Shown one piece after another: positions 42,994-51,875 of a DNA stretch of 64,000 nucleotides (positions are counted from its first letter, which is position 1; every line of letters starts with the position of its first letter). Location of the stretch: assembly GCA_030826265.1 (NCBI GenBank), contig JAPJOH010000010.1, forward strand, positions 3,723 through 67,722, given 5' to 3'. Position numbers and translations under genes: made by a program. The notes beneath the pieces are model-generated. The model was not told where the DNA came from. It saw nothing but the letters and a program-made list of their open reading frames with translations, and searched no databases. This stretch comes from Collinsella aerofaciens (GTDB lineage: Bacteria; Actinomycetota; Coriobacteriia; Coriobacteriales; Coriobacteriaceae).

Positions 42994-44337
42994 CTAGTTG
43001 GCCATGACGCCTTCGGTCCAGGCCTCGACGTCCTCGATGCGCAGGACGTTGGCGACCTCGGCCACGCAGTCGACGCTGGTAAGCTCGGCGGCGGCAGCCT
43101 GGACGTCCTTCTCGAGCGCGCGGTGCGTCAGGAAGATGACCGAGCAGGTATCGCTGGCGCCCGACTTGCCGTCCTCGACCTGGTTGATGAGCGAGATCGA
43201 GATGTTGTGCTTGGCAAAGATGTCGACCGTCTCGGACAGGGCGCCCACGCGGTCGGCGACCTTCAGGCGCACATAGTACTTGGTCTGGAGCTCGTCCATG
43301 GGCTTAAAGGCGAGGTTGTGACCATAGGGCTCAATCTCGGGCAGCGGAGCCACGCCGCGGCTGATCTGCTCGGAGAGCGACAGGATGTCGCCCACGACGG
43401 CACTCGCGGTGGGGAAGGAGCCTGCGCCGGCACCGTAGAACATGGTCTCGCCCACGGCGTCGCCTACCACGTAGACAGCGTTCATGGCGCCGTTGACCTT
43501 GGCGAGCATGTGGTCGGCGGGGATCAGCGTGGGATGCACGCGGACGTCGACGCCGGCGTCGGTGTTGCGGGCGATGCCGAGCAGCTTAATGGTGTAGCCG
43601 AGCTCGCGGGCCTGGGCGATGTCCTCGGCGCCGATGGTGCGGATACCCTGCTGGTACACATCGTCGGTGGTCACGCGGGTGCCAAAGCCGATGGAGGCGA
43701 GGATTGCCGTCTTGCTGGCGGCGTCGAAGCCGTCAACGTCGGCGGACGGGTCGGCTTCGGCATAGCCCTTAGCCTGTGCGTCGGCGAGCACGTCGGCGTA
43801 ATCGGCGCCCTCGGCGTCCATGCGTGACAGGATGTAGTTGGTGGTGCCGTTGAGGATGCCGGCGATGGTCAGGATCTTGTTGCCCACCAGGTCGTGCTCG
43901 AGCGTGCTCACGATGGGGATGCCACCGCCGCAGCTGGCCTCGCACTTAATCTGCACGCCGCACGCGCGCGCCTTCTCGGCGAGCGTCTCGACATGGCGGC
44001 CCAGCAGAGCCTTGTTGGCAGAGACGACGTGCTTGCCGTTCTCGAAAGCGGTGGTGAAGATCTCGGTCGCGGGGTGCTCGCCGCCGATGAGCTCGACGAC
44101 GATATCGACGGCGGGGTCCGTGACGACGTCATGCCAGTCGCTCGTAAAGGCCTCGCGCTCAATGCCTGCCGCCTCGGCCTGCTCCCAGGCAAGCGCACAG
44201 GCGCGGGTCAGCTTAAGGTCGATGCCGTAGGCGGCCAGGTACTCATCGTGGTGGCTCTTGATTAGACGGGCCACGCCGCCGCCGACGGTTCCCAGACCGA
44301 TGAGGCCGACGTTCACGGTGCGCAGGGGTTCGCTCAT
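42994..44337 (-). CDS. hom: Homoserine dehydrogenase
   Basis: 447 residues with the C-terminal ACT domain (about 365-440) expected of Gram-positive Hom. Nucleotide motif GLIGLGTVGGG at 11-21, VVSANKALL, SCGGGIPIV and GILNGTTNYIL are the family blocks. It reduces aspartate semialdehyde to homoserine for methionine, threonine and isoleucine; the ACT domain gives threonine feedback. AAAGGAGC is upstream of the ATG. It stands alone; thrB/thrC are not near. Confidence 0.94.
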   Translation of the reverse strand: MSEPLRTVNVGLIGLGTVGGGVARLIKSHHDEYLAAYGIDLKLTRACALAWEQAEAAGIEREAFTSDWHDVVTDPAVDIVVELIGGEHPATEIFTTAFENGKHVVSANKALLGRHVETLAEKARACGVQIKCEASCGGGIPIVSTLEHDLVGNKILTIAGILNGTTNYILSRMDAEGADYADVLADAQAKGYAEADPSADVDGFDAASKTAILASIGFGTRVTTDDVYQQGIRTIGAEDIAQARELGYTIKLLGIARNTDAGVDVRVHPTLIPADHMLAKVNGAMNAVYVVGDAVGETMFYGAGAGSFPTASAVVGDILSLSEQISRGVAPLPEIEPYGHNLAFKPMDELQTKYYVRLKVADRVGALSETVDIFAKHNISISLINQVEDGKSGASDTCSVIFLTHRALEKDVQAAAAELTSVDCVAEVANVLRIEDVEAWTEGVMAN

Positions 44338-44540
44338 AGATAGCTCCTTTGTGCATCTTATAGATGGATTAACCGATTACAGGTTGAGTGCATTCTAGCG
44401 TGAACCGAGGGCGTGTGCTTGGCAGGTAGCGGGAGTCGCACAAAACGGCACTACCGAAACGCTGCGGAAACATTGGAAACACGCTCGCCACAAACGAACT
44501 TCCGTAACAAACTGTCAACGTTTGCACCATAAGGTTTGCC

Positions 44541-44649
44541 CTATGCGACTGGGGCATGCAGGCGCTCGTCGGCGTGGGATGACGAGGGCCAGGTCGAAAA
44601 GCCCGCTACGGCTTATGTGATCCAGGACGGCAAGTACATCGCCGCCTAA
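44541..44649 (+). pseudogene. Remnant of a second livJ (binding protein) gene
   Basis: Positions 44541-44573 read L-C-D-W-G-M-Q-A-L-V-G, matching LLDWGMQALVG of intact LivJ (45238-45273). This is followed at 44575-44649 by WDDEGQVEKPATAYVIQDGKYIAA and a stop, matching the last 24 codons of LivJ (WNDKGQVQKEPTAYVITDGKYVQA). The bases between these two segments in livJ, about 750, are absent. So a paralogue upstream of livJ was reduced to two short stretches by one internal deletion. It is not expressed as a protein. Confidence 0.75.
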
Positions 44650-44876
44650 GTGCATATAACGAGACCGGTGGGGCCGTTTTATGCAGGGCAAGGACGCTTG
44701 TAACAGAACAGAAACATTACTTTCACATAATAAAGTGGCTAAACTGCATAAACCAACAGAAATACGCATGATTTTGGATAAATGGACAAAACAAAAGAAA
44801 AGTTGAAATAATCGCCACTTTTCTCAACTAAAGCGTCTACTATTTTGCGAACGCCGAACACGGCGAAGGATGGCCT

Positions 44877-44897
44877 GTCGGGTTACCGAAACCCGAC
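44877..44897 (+). promoter_or_regulatory. Hairpin in the livJ leader
   Basis: GTCGGGTT-ACCGA-AACCCGAC, perfect arms, 21 bases before the livJ ATG and just above its SD (AGAGGAG). It may stabilise the mRNA or mask the SD. A candidate -10 TACTAT lies at 44838-44843. Confidence 0.5.
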
Positions 44898-44918
44898 GAG
44901 ATTTGAGAGGAGAGCCGC

Positions 44919-46106
44919 ATGTCGAGCCTCACCGGTAAGTCATTGAACCCTGTTATGAATCGCAGGAGCGTTATCGCGAGCGCAGCAGGTCTGGGGGCGA
45001 TGTCCATTCTAGCTGGTTGCTCCTCCAACGGCGGCGACAGCGGTTCCGCTTCGGGCGACGCTTCGTTTAAGATCGGCACCATCGGCCCGCTGACCGGCGC
45101 CAACGCGTCCTACGGCAAATCCGTTACCCAGGGTGTCGAGCTCGGCTGCAAGGATTTCTCGACCAAGGAGCTGCCGCTTGCCAGCAAGGCCGAGGACGAC
45201 CAGGCCGACGGCGAGAAGGCCGTCAACGCTTTGAATACCCTGCTCGACTGGGGCATGCAGGCCCTCGTCGGCCCGACCACCACGGGTGCGTCGGTTGCCG
45301 TTGCCGCAGAGTGCGGTAACGACCCCAAGACGTTCATGATCACCCCGTCCGCGTCCTCCGAGGACGTCACCGACGGCAAGGATTGCGTCTTCCAGGTTTG
45401 CTTTACCGACCCCAACCAGGGTGTCAACGCTGCCAAGTTCCTGGCGCAGAAGTATGCGGACGAGAAGTTCGTGCTGTTCTATAACTCCGGCGACGCTTAT
45501 TCTGCGGGTGTCGCAGATTCCTTTAAGGCCCAGGCCGCTGAGTCCAAGCTCGAGATTGTCGACGAGGAGACCTTTAAGGACGACTCCGCCACGAGCTTTA
45601 CCAACCAGCTGACCAAGGCCAAGCAGGCCGGCGCCACCATGATCTTTGCGCCGATCTACTACACGCCGGCGTCCGTCCTGCTCAAGAACGCCAAGGACAT
45701 GGGCTACGACGTCAAGATGATGGGCTGCGACGGCATGGACGGCATCCTGGGCGTTGAGGGCTTCGATACCTCTCTTGCCGAGGGTCTGCTGCTCATGACC
45801 CCGTTCTCCGCCGACGACGAGAAGAACGCCGACTTCGTCAACGCTTACAAGGATAAGTACGGCGATACTCCCGACCAGTTTGCCGCCGACGCCTACGACG
45901 GCGTGCACGCGGTGGCCGAGGCCGTCAAGGAGGCCGGTCTTGGTGTCGACGCCGATCCGACCGAGGTCGCCGAGAAACTGTCGAAGGCTATGCTCAAGAT
46001 TACCGTTGACGGTCTGACCGGCAAGCTCACCTGGAACGATAAGGGTCAGGTCCAGAAGGAGCCCACGGCGTACGTCATCACCGACGGCAAGTACGTACAG
46101 GCCTAA
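44919..46106 (+). CDS. livJ: Branched-chain amino acid ABC transporter, substrate-binding lipoprotein
   Basis: 395 residues. A lipoprotein signal with lipobox LAGC (Cys34) after MNRRSVIASAAGLGAMSI, then a periplasmic-binding-protein type I fold: FKIGTIGPLTGANASYG, LDWGMQALVGPTTTG, VFQVCFTDPNQGVNAA, NYNSGDAYSAG-like FYNSGDAYSAG and TPDQFAADAYDGVHAVAEA. This is the extracellular receptor for Leu/Ile/Val or related amino acids. AGAGGAG precedes the ATG. It heads the livJHMGF operon; two hairpins after it would raise its level relative to the membrane subunits. Confidence 0.94.
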   Translation: MSSLTGKSLNPVMNRRSVIASAAGLGAMSILAGCSSNGGDSGSASGDASFKIGTIGPLTGANASYGKSVTQGVELGCKDFSTKELPLASKAEDDQADGEKAVNALNTLLDWGMQALVGPTTTGASVAVAAECGNDPKTFMITPSASSEDVTDGKDCVFQVCFTDPNQGVNAAKFLAQKYADEKFVLFYNSGDAYSAGVADSFKAQAAESKLEIVDEETFKDDSATSFTNQLTKAKQAGATMIFAPIYYTPASVLLKNAKDMGYDVKMMGCDGMDGILGVEGFDTSLAEGLLLMTPFSADDEKNADFVNAYKDKYGDTPDQFAADAYDGVHAVAEAVKEAGLGVDADPTEVAEKLSKAMLKITVDGLTGKLTWNDKGQVQKEPTAYVITDGKYVQA

Positions 46107-46138
46107 TAGGCCGCCTTACATAGAGCGGTTTTGATCCC

Positions 46139-46199
46139 AAGCAGGGGAGGTTTTGGCCTTCCCTGCTTGCTTGGTATCTAGGGACGATGTAACGTCCCT
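46139..46199 (+). terminator. Two tandem hairpins between livJ and livH (attenuator)
   Basis: First stem 46139-46168: AAGCAGGGGAGG / CCTTCCCTGCTT. Second stem 46180-46199: AGGGACG / CGTCCCT, followed by GTTTC. Both lie in the 140-base gap; a partial terminator or stabiliser explains the usual excess of binding protein. Confidence 0.65.
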
Positions 46200-46245
46200 G
46201 TTTCATACATCAACTGGAAACCTATTCGAAAGGGGGATGTGGAAC

Positions 46246-47127
46246 ATGACGGTCTTTATCCAATACCTGGTCAACGGCCTGTCCATGGGCAGCGTCTACG
46301 CCATCATCGCGTTGGGCTACACCATGGTCTACGGTATCGCCAAGATGCTGAACTTCGCTCACGGCGATGTCATCATGGTCGGTGCCTATGTCTCGTTCTG
46401 CGCCACGTCGTATCTCGGCCTCCCGGGCTGGGCATCTGTAGTTCTCTCTTGTGTGGTCTGTACCGTTCTCGGTGTTCTCATCGAGGGTCTGGCCTATAAG
46501 CCGCTGCGCCAAGCAGGCCCGCTGGCCGTTCTGATCACGGCTATCGGCGTGTCTTACTTCCTGCAGAACGCCGCGCAGCTTCTGTGGGGCGCCACGCCCA
46601 AGAACTTCACTTCGCTCGTCACCTTCCAGGTGCCGGAGTTCTTGGCCAAGTTCAACGTAAGCGCCGTCTCGCTCGTCACCATCGTCGCCTGCCTGGTTAT
46701 CATGGCCGGCCTGATGTTCTTTACAGGTAAGACCAAGATGGGCAAAGCCATGCGCGCCGTGTCCGAGGACAAGGCCGCCGCTCAGCTCATGGGCATCAAC
46801 GTCAACCGCACCATCTCGATGACGTTTGCCATCGGCTCTGCCCTTGCCGCCATCGCCGGCGTGCTCCTGTGCTCCTACTCGCCGGTGCTGCAGCCCACGA
46901 CGGGTGCCATGCCTGGCATCAAGGCCTTCGACGCCGCCGTCTTCGGTGGCATCGGCTCCATCCCCGGCGCCTTTGTCGGTGGCATTCTCATCGGTATCAT
47001 CGAGGCGATGGCGCAGGCCTACATTTCCACGAGCCTTGCCAACTCCATCGTCTTTGGTGTTCTGATCATCGTCCTGCTCGTCAAGCCTGCCGGCCTCTTG
47101 GGCAAGTACGTCCCCGAGAAGGTGTAG
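46246..47127 (+). CDS. livH: Branched-chain amino acid ABC permease LivH
   Basis: 293 residues, about eight membrane helices. NGLSMGSVYAIIALGYTMVYGIAKMLNFAHGD is the LivH signature, and MRAVSEDKAAAQLMGINVN the coupling loop. I prefer the ATG at 46246 (SD AAAGGGGG ten bases upstream) over one at 46237 that is too close to the SD. It forms the channel with LivM. Its stop abuts livM. Confidence 0.93.
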   Translation: MTVFIQYLVNGLSMGSVYAIIALGYTMVYGIAKMLNFAHGDVIMVGAYVSFCATSYLGLPGWASVVLSCVVCTVLGVLIEGLAYKPLRQAGPLAVLITAIGVSYFLQNAAQLLWGATPKNFTSLVTFQVPEFLAKFNVSAVSLVTIVACLVIMAGLMFFTGKTKMGKAMRAVSEDKAAAQLMGINVNRTISMTFAIGSALAAIAGVLLCSYSPVLQPTTGAMPGIKAFDAAVFGGIGSIPGAFVGGILIGIIEAMAQAYISTSLANSIVFGVLIIVLLVKPAGLLGKYVPEKV

Positions 47128-48216
47128 GTGAGCGTTATGAAGTTCCTTAAAGACAAGCAGACGCGTCACGATTTTGTCACGTACGCTATGTGCATCTTGG
47201 CCTTCGCCATCGTGTTCATTATGCAGTCCAACCATATGATCCCGCGCATGATCGCCGGTCAGCTGGTTCCCATCACGGCCTACATCGTCATGGCCATCTC
47301 CCTTAACCTCGTCGTCGGCATCGCGGGCGACCTGTCGTTGGGCCACGCGGGCTTTATGAGCGTCGGCGCCTACACGGGCATCGTCACCGCGGTCGCCCTC
47401 GAGAGCGCCGTTCCCTCCGACCCGATGCGTCTTGTCATCAGCATTGTGGTCGGCGCCATCGCTGCCGCCATCTTGGGCTTCTTGATCGGCATCCCGGTCC
47501 TTCGCCTGAGCGGCGATTACCTGGCTATCGTGACGCTGGCCTTTGGCGAGATCATCAAAGAGATCGTCACTTGCCTTATCGTGGGTGTCGACTCGCGCGG
47601 CCTGCACGTGATCTTTAACATCACGGGCAACTCTACGATCGACGACCTGCACCTGCTCGAGGACGGCACCGCCATCATCAAGGGCGCCCAGGGCGCCTCG
47701 GGCGTGTCGACGTACTCGACCTTCCTCGCCGGTGCCATCCTGGTCATGGTCGCACTCGTGATCGTGCTCAACCTGGTTCGCAGCCGTACCGGCCGTGCCA
47801 TTATGGCCGTGCGCGATAATAAGATTGCAGCCGAGTCCGTAGGCATCTCCGTCACCGAGTACCGCATGATCGCCTTCGTGGTTTCCGCTGCCCTCGCCGG
47901 TGCTGCCGGAGCCCTGTTCGGCGGTAACTTCTCGCAGCTCTCCGCCACCAAGTTCGACTTCAACACGTCGATTCTCATCCTGGTGTTCGTGGTTCTGGGC
48001 GGCCTGGGCAACATGCGCGGTTCCGTCATCGCGGCGGCGTTGCTCACGGTGCTTCCCGAGCTGCTCCGTCAGTTCTCGGACTACCGCATGCTCATCTACG
48101 CCATCGTGCTGATCCTGGTCATGATCTTTACCAACAACCCGCAGCTCAAGGCGTTCTTCGGTCGCGTCAAGGACCGCTTTGCTTCCAAGAAGGAGGTGGC
48201 AGCCGATGCCCAGTAA
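47128..48216 (+). CDS. livM: Branched-chain amino acid ABC permease LivM
   Basis: 362 residues, about ten membrane helices. ITAYIVMAISLNLVVGIAGDLSLGHAGFMSVGAYTG and MAVRDNKIAAESVGISVTEYRM are the LivM hallmarks. Start is either a GTG at 47128 right after the livH stop or an ATG at 47137; both have partial SDs. It partners LivH. The last 11 bases overlap the livG start. Confidence 0.92.
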   Translation: MSVMKFLKDKQTRHDFVTYAMCILAFAIVFIMQSNHMIPRMIAGQLVPITAYIVMAISLNLVVGIAGDLSLGHAGFMSVGAYTGIVTAVALESAVPSDPMRLVISIVVGAIAAAILGFLIGIPVLRLSGDYLAIVTLAFGEIIKEIVTCLIVGVDSRGLHVIFNITGNSTIDDLHLLEDGTAIIKGAQGASGVSTYSTFLAGAILVMVALVIVLNLVRSRTGRAIMAVRDNKIAAESVGISVTEYRMIAFVVSAALAGAAGALFGGNFSQLSATKFDFNTSILILVFVVLGGLGNMRGSVIAAALLTVLPELLRQFSDYRMLIYAIVLILVMIFTNNPQLKAFFGRVKDRFASKKEVAADAQ

Positions 48217-49066
48217 GTTTGAGTTCAACAAGGGCAAGATGGTCCCGTATCCTTCTGGCGCCATCGTTCCCGACCGCGACCTGGGTCAGCGCCCAGCGCT
48301 CGAGTGCATCCACCTGGGCATTGAATTCGGCGGACTTAAGGCGGTCGACGACTTTAGCCTGACCATCGGTAAGACCGAGATCGCCGGTCTCATCGGCCCC
48401 AACGGCGCCGGTAAGACCACGGTTTTCAACCTGCTCACCAAGGTGTACCAGCCCACGCACGGCACCATCCTGCTCGACGGTGAGGACACCTCGGGCAAGT
48501 CGGTCTACCAGGTCAACCGCATGGGTATTGCCCGTACTTTCCAGAACATTCGCCTGTTCAACACCATGACGGTGGAGGATAACGTTAAGGTCGGCCTGCA
48601 CAACCAGGAGCGCTACTCCGGCTTTGAGGGCGTGCTGCGCCTGCCGACGTATTGGAAGCACGAGAAGGCCGCCCACGAGCGCGCCATGGAACTGCTGTCC
48701 ATCTTTGATATGGAGCATCTGGCAAACGAGCAGGCCGGCTCGCTGCCTTACGGCGCTCAGCGTCGTCTGGAGATCGTCCGCGCGCTTGCCACCAACCCCA
48801 AGCTACTGCTGCTCGACGAGCCTGCCGCCGGCATGAACCCGTCCGAGACCGCGGAGCTCATGGAGAACATCGTCAAGATTCGCGACACCTTTGGCATTGC
48901 CATCATGCTTATCGAGCATGATATGTCGCTCGTTATGAACATCTGCGAGGGCATCTGCGTGCTTAACTTTGGTAAGGTCATCGCCAAGGGCACGGCCGAG
49001 GAAATCCAGAACAACGACGCCGTTATCGAGGCATATCTGGGCAAGCAGGATAAGGGGGAGAACTAA
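48206..49066 (+). CDS. livG: Branched-chain amino acid ABC ATPase LivG
   Basis: 286 residues. Walker A GPNGAGKTT at 64-72, LPYGAQRRLEIVRAL as signature loop (with YGAQ in place of SGGQ, usual in LivG), LLLLDEPAAGMNP as Walker B, and a His switch in LIEHDMSLVM. A 28-residue N-terminal extension precedes the ABC fold. AAGGAGG precedes the ATG inside livM. It powers the LivHM permease. Confidence 0.94.
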   Translation: MPSKFEFNKGKMVPYPSGAIVPDRDLGQRPALECIHLGIEFGGLKAVDDFSLTIGKTEIAGLIGPNGAGKTTVFNLLTKVYQPTHGTILLDGEDTSGKSVYQVNRMGIARTFQNIRLFNTMTVEDNVKVGLHNQERYSGFEGVLRLPTYWKHEKAAHERAMELLSIFDMEHLANEQAGSLPYGAQRRLEIVRALATNPKLLLLDEPAAGMNPSETAELMENIVKIRDTFGIAIMLIEHDMSLVMNICEGICVLNFGKVIAKGTAEEIQNNDAVIEAYLGKQDKGEN

Positions 49067-49780
49067 ATGGCAGAGCCGATGCTTTCCGTCTACAACATCA
49101 ACGTCTGGTACGGCGCCATCCACGCCATCAAGGACATCTCCTTTAACGTCAACGAGGGCGAGATCGTTGCTCTGATCGGTGCGAACGGTGCTGGTAAGTC
49201 CACAACGCTCAAGACCGTCTCGGGCCTGCTGCGCTCCAAGACCGGCTCCATCAAGTTTATGGGCGAGGACATTACCCATACGCCCGCCGATAAGCTGGTT
49301 GGTAAGGGCCTGGCTCAGGTCCCCGAGGGCCGTCGCGCCTTTTTGCAGATGACGGTCGAGGAGAACCTGGAGATGGGCGCCTATACACAGCCCAAGTCCA
49401 CGGTCGCTCCGGGCCTTGAGCGTGTCTACGAGCAGTTCCCGCGCCTTAAGGAGCGCCGTCGCCAGGTCGCCGGCACCCTTTCGGGCGGCGAGCAGCAGAT
49501 GCTCGTTATGGGCCGCGCTCTTATGAGCAACCCCAAGCTGCTCATGCTCGACGAGCCTTCCATGGGCCTGGCGCCGATTCTGATTGAGCAGATCTTCCAG
49601 ATTGTCGAGGACCTGCACAAGGCCGGCACCACGGTGCTCCTGGTCGAGCAGAACGCGCAGATGGCGCTCTCGATTGCTACGCGCGGCTACGTGCTCGAGA
49701 CCGGCAAGATCACCATGACCGGCACGGGTCAAGAGCTCCTGCACGACGATAACGTCCGCAAGGCTTACCTCGGAGGCTAG
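49067..49780 (+). CDS. livF: Branched-chain amino acid ABC ATPase LivF
   Basis: 237 residues. Walker A GANGAGKST at 38-46, LSGGEQQMLVMGRAL signature, LLMLDEPSMGLAP as Walker B, LLVEQNAQMAL. ATG directly after the livG stop with AAGGGGGAG. Last gene of the operon. Confidence 0.94.
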   Translation: MAEPMLSVYNINVWYGAIHAIKDISFNVNEGEIVALIGANGAGKSTTLKTVSGLLRSKTGSIKFMGEDITHTPADKLVGKGLAQVPEGRRAFLQMTVEENLEMGAYTQPKSTVAPGLERVYEQFPRLKERRRQVAGTLSGGEQQMLVMGRALMSNPKLLMLDEPSMGLAPILIEQIFQIVEDLHKAGTTVLLVEQNAQMALSIATRGYVLETGKITMTGTGQELLHDDNVRKAYLGG

Positions 49781-49793
49781 CCAATCCAACAAA

Positions 49794-49829
49794 AGGGGCG
49801 CTGACTATCCCGGTCAGCGCCCCTTTTTT
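49794..49829 (+). terminator. liv operon terminator
   Basis: Perfect arms AGGGGCGCTGAC / GTCAGCGCCCCT with TTTTTT after it, 14 bases past the livF stop. Confidence 0.92.
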
Positions 49830-49830
49830 A

Positions 49831-49897
49831 AGTTGCGGTGAAATAGGGACTAATTGGGGGTTCCAGACGCCAAAACAGTCCCTATTCCACCGCAACT
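49831..49897. repeat. 67-bp palindromic repeat, copy 1
   Basis: Arms AGTTGCGGTGAAATAGGGAC / GTCCCTATTCCACCGCAACT match in 19 of 20 positions, with a 27-base loop ending in CCAAAACA. The copy at 51750-51816 has the same length and orientation and alignable loop; about 28 bases downstream (TTCATTGGGGCGTGCGA...) are also shared. Confidence 0.8.
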
Positions 49898-49948
49898 TCA
49901 TTGGGGCGTGCGACGATGACCTTCCCAAATTAGCACCCCTGCACCAAG

Positions 49949-49988
49949 CCAAGGCGCCGTTCCGGAATGTGTCGGAACGGCGCCTTGG
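49949..49988. terminator. Strong hairpin past the secreted/zinc-ribbon gene
   Basis: CCAAGGCGCCGTTCC / GGAACGGCGCCTTGG, perfect 15-base arms with a ten-base loop. It lies 29 bases past the minus-strand stop at 50017. No T-run on either strand, so a stem structure of uncertain role. Confidence 0.6.
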
Positions 49989-50016
49989 TGGTTGGGGTCT
50001 ATTAGGTTTTTGTTCG

Positions 50017-51606
50017 CTAGTCTACCTTTTGTCCGCATGTGGGGCAGAACTGGGCTTCGGGCACGAGCGGGGTTCCGCAGTGACGGCAGAAGCGGGCGGG
50101 CTCGGCCGGAGTTGCCGGCATCGCCGGTGCCGCGGGCACTGCGGCGTTCTGCTGGGCGCGCTTCTGGCGACGACGCTGCTTACGCTGAAGCTTGGGCGCT
50201 GAGGCAGCCACTCCGTTCGCTGCCTTCGCGTGCTTCTTGCGGATGCAAAGAACGACAATCACACCGCCGACGATAAGGACAATAGCGACACCGCCGCCAA
50301 TAACAAACGGCAGGTGAGTCTGGACAAAGTGCAGCACATCCTCGGGCACCGAATGGGGGATATTGGACTTATAGATGTTCACGTGGACCGTCGCAGGGTC
50401 GTTTTCATCGTTATAGGTTTCCAAAATCCTACGATCACCGTCCATGAACCAAAGATCGGACCAATGAGAGCCAAACTCGCTCTTTGCTCCGGTTTTTGCA
50501 TCAGCTAGGCATGCCGAGTCTTTGTCACCATCTGTGCTTACTCCGAGCAGGGCCTTACCGTCATGTGAGATGTCTTTGAGGTATCCACCGCCGAAGGGGA
50601 AGGCGGTCGAGCTAATAATCTCTTCCTTTCCCAAATCATAGACGCCAACGTTTGCATCATTATCGTTTAGGTCGTAATAACCTTCAGCCTCTTCAAATAG
50701 CTCGTTTGACCCTCTTTTTATATAGATTGGGTAGAACTTGACTGATTCCGAGTAGAAATTATTAGGAGCATGCTCATCGTCATTGAGAAGAACGCTCATG
50801 TTTCCGTCGCGGTCAGCTTTTATTAGTGCAATGTCGCTCTGAAGATAAATGTCGTCCGAGTTAGAACTGAGGGTAATGTTGTAGATATTCGAAGACCTAT
50901 TATCCTTTTTTACGTTGACGGTCTTTAATTCTGTTGACCCTGTATCACAGTTGAAAACCCTAAGTGCAACGACGCCGTCCTCGGTATTGTCCTGTAAGGC
51001 ATATAGGCGGCTCATGTCTTTTGAGTAACTGTAGTACCACCAAGAGTCATCTTTATCTGGCTGGTATGTCTGGACCAGTTTGTCGGATTCAAGATCATAG
51101 ATTTCGACCAATTTAGGATCGTCTTCATCGTCATAGTGCTCCACAGCAGCCCTATTGCCATCATCGGAGACGGTTACATCGGTGTAGGCATATTTGGCCG
51201 AAGTGATGGGATGGACTGTTTGGGTCTGGTTGTCTGGTGAGAATACGAATAAATTATTACCGTCTTCCCAGTAGAGCTGATCGCTATCGGTGAGATATGC
51301 GTAATCAAGGCATTCATCTGATATATCGATGGGGCTCATGCTGCCATCATCGAAATTGATAAGGGATATTGTCTTTCGGTTGAAATCGTCATCGCAGTCG
51401 TACAGATAGCCGAACTTTGTATGGCCGTTCGTGCGGATATCCGAGTATTCACTACTTACCTTAAAGTTATACGACTTCTCAAGCTCAGGCGTCGGTACGC
51501 TACCGCCGGCTAATGCTGCTGGAGGGGCTGCGAGCGGAGACAGGGCTGCGATCAGGCCGATGGCGACTGCTGCGATCCTTCCGCTCTTTTGGATGCTCTT
51601 AAACAT
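50017..51606 (-). CDS. Secreted beta-propeller-like protein with C-terminal membrane helix and zinc ribbon
   Basis: 529 residues. Signal peptide (about 1-34). The extracellular part (about 40-430) has recurring short blocks with aromatic/Asp turns (e.g. LTDSDQLYWEDGNNLFVFS, TVSDDGNRAAVEHY, YSKDMSRLYALQD, ISHDGKALLGVS) that suggest a WD40/TolB-like propeller. A membrane helix (about 435-455) is followed by a basic cytoplasmic linker and a zinc ribbon with Cys507, 510, 521, 524 (CRHCGTPLV...CPTCGQ). GAGGAAAGG precedes the ATG. Base usage in 50.6-51.5 kb is AT-richer than its neighbours, and two direct repeats flank the gene, so it may be acquired. The role is unknown. Confidence 0.75.
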   Translation of the reverse strand: MFKSIQKSGRIAAVAIGLIAALSPLAAPPAALAGGSVPTPELEKSYNFKVSSEYSDIRTNGHTKFGYLYDCDDDFNRKTISLINFDDGSMSPIDISDECLDYAYLTDSDQLYWEDGNNLFVFSPDNQTQTVHPITSAKYAYTDVTVSDDGNRAAVEHYDDEDDPKLVEIYDLESDKLVQTYQPDKDDSWWYYSYSKDMSRLYALQDNTEDGVVALRVFNCDTGSTELKTVNVKKDNRSSNIYNITLSSNSDDIYLQSDIALIKADRDGNMSVLLNDDEHAPNNFYSESVKFYPIYIKRGSNELFEEAEGYYDLNDNDANVGVYDLGKEEIISSTAFPFGGGYLKDISHDGKALLGVSTDGDKDSACLADAKTGAKSEFGSHWSDLWFMDGDRRILETYNDENDPATVHVNIYKSNIPHSVPEDVLHFVQTHLPFVIGGGVAIVLIVGGVIVVLCIRKKHAKAANGVAASAPKLQRKQRRRQKRAQQNAAVPAAPAMPATPAEPARFCRHCGTPLVPEAQFCPTCGQKVD

Positions 51607-51749
51607 GGCAATCCTTTCCTCTAAATACGAATGCGATACTGCCATGGTTGCCTAAGATTCGCGAATCATGTTGCGCAACATTCGGCATCGGCAACATTTT
51701 TCGGCCAGCCGTAATGATTCGTTTTCCTCCGTCCCCGAGGGATCATTTG

Positions 51750-51816
51750 AGTTGCGGTGAAATAGGGACTGAATACGGGCTCCAGAGGCCAAAACAGTCT
51801 CTATTCCACCACAACT
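51750..51816. repeat. 67-bp palindromic repeat, copy 2
   Basis: Same architecture as 49831-49897: AGTTGCGGTGAAATAGGGAC at the left, the right arm with two changes (CTCTATTCCACCACAACT), the loop containing TCCAGAGGCCAAAACA. Lies between the secreted/zinc-ribbon gene start and cutC. Confidence 0.8.
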
Positions 51817-51875
51817 TCATGGGGATGTGTGACAATGCCCGTCGGAAAACATCTGCTGTCTTTGGGGGCCTATCT

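Noticed and set aside
46222..48264. Long open frame opposite livH/livM
   Set aside because: Same reason; the translation is charged and repetitive and has no domain.
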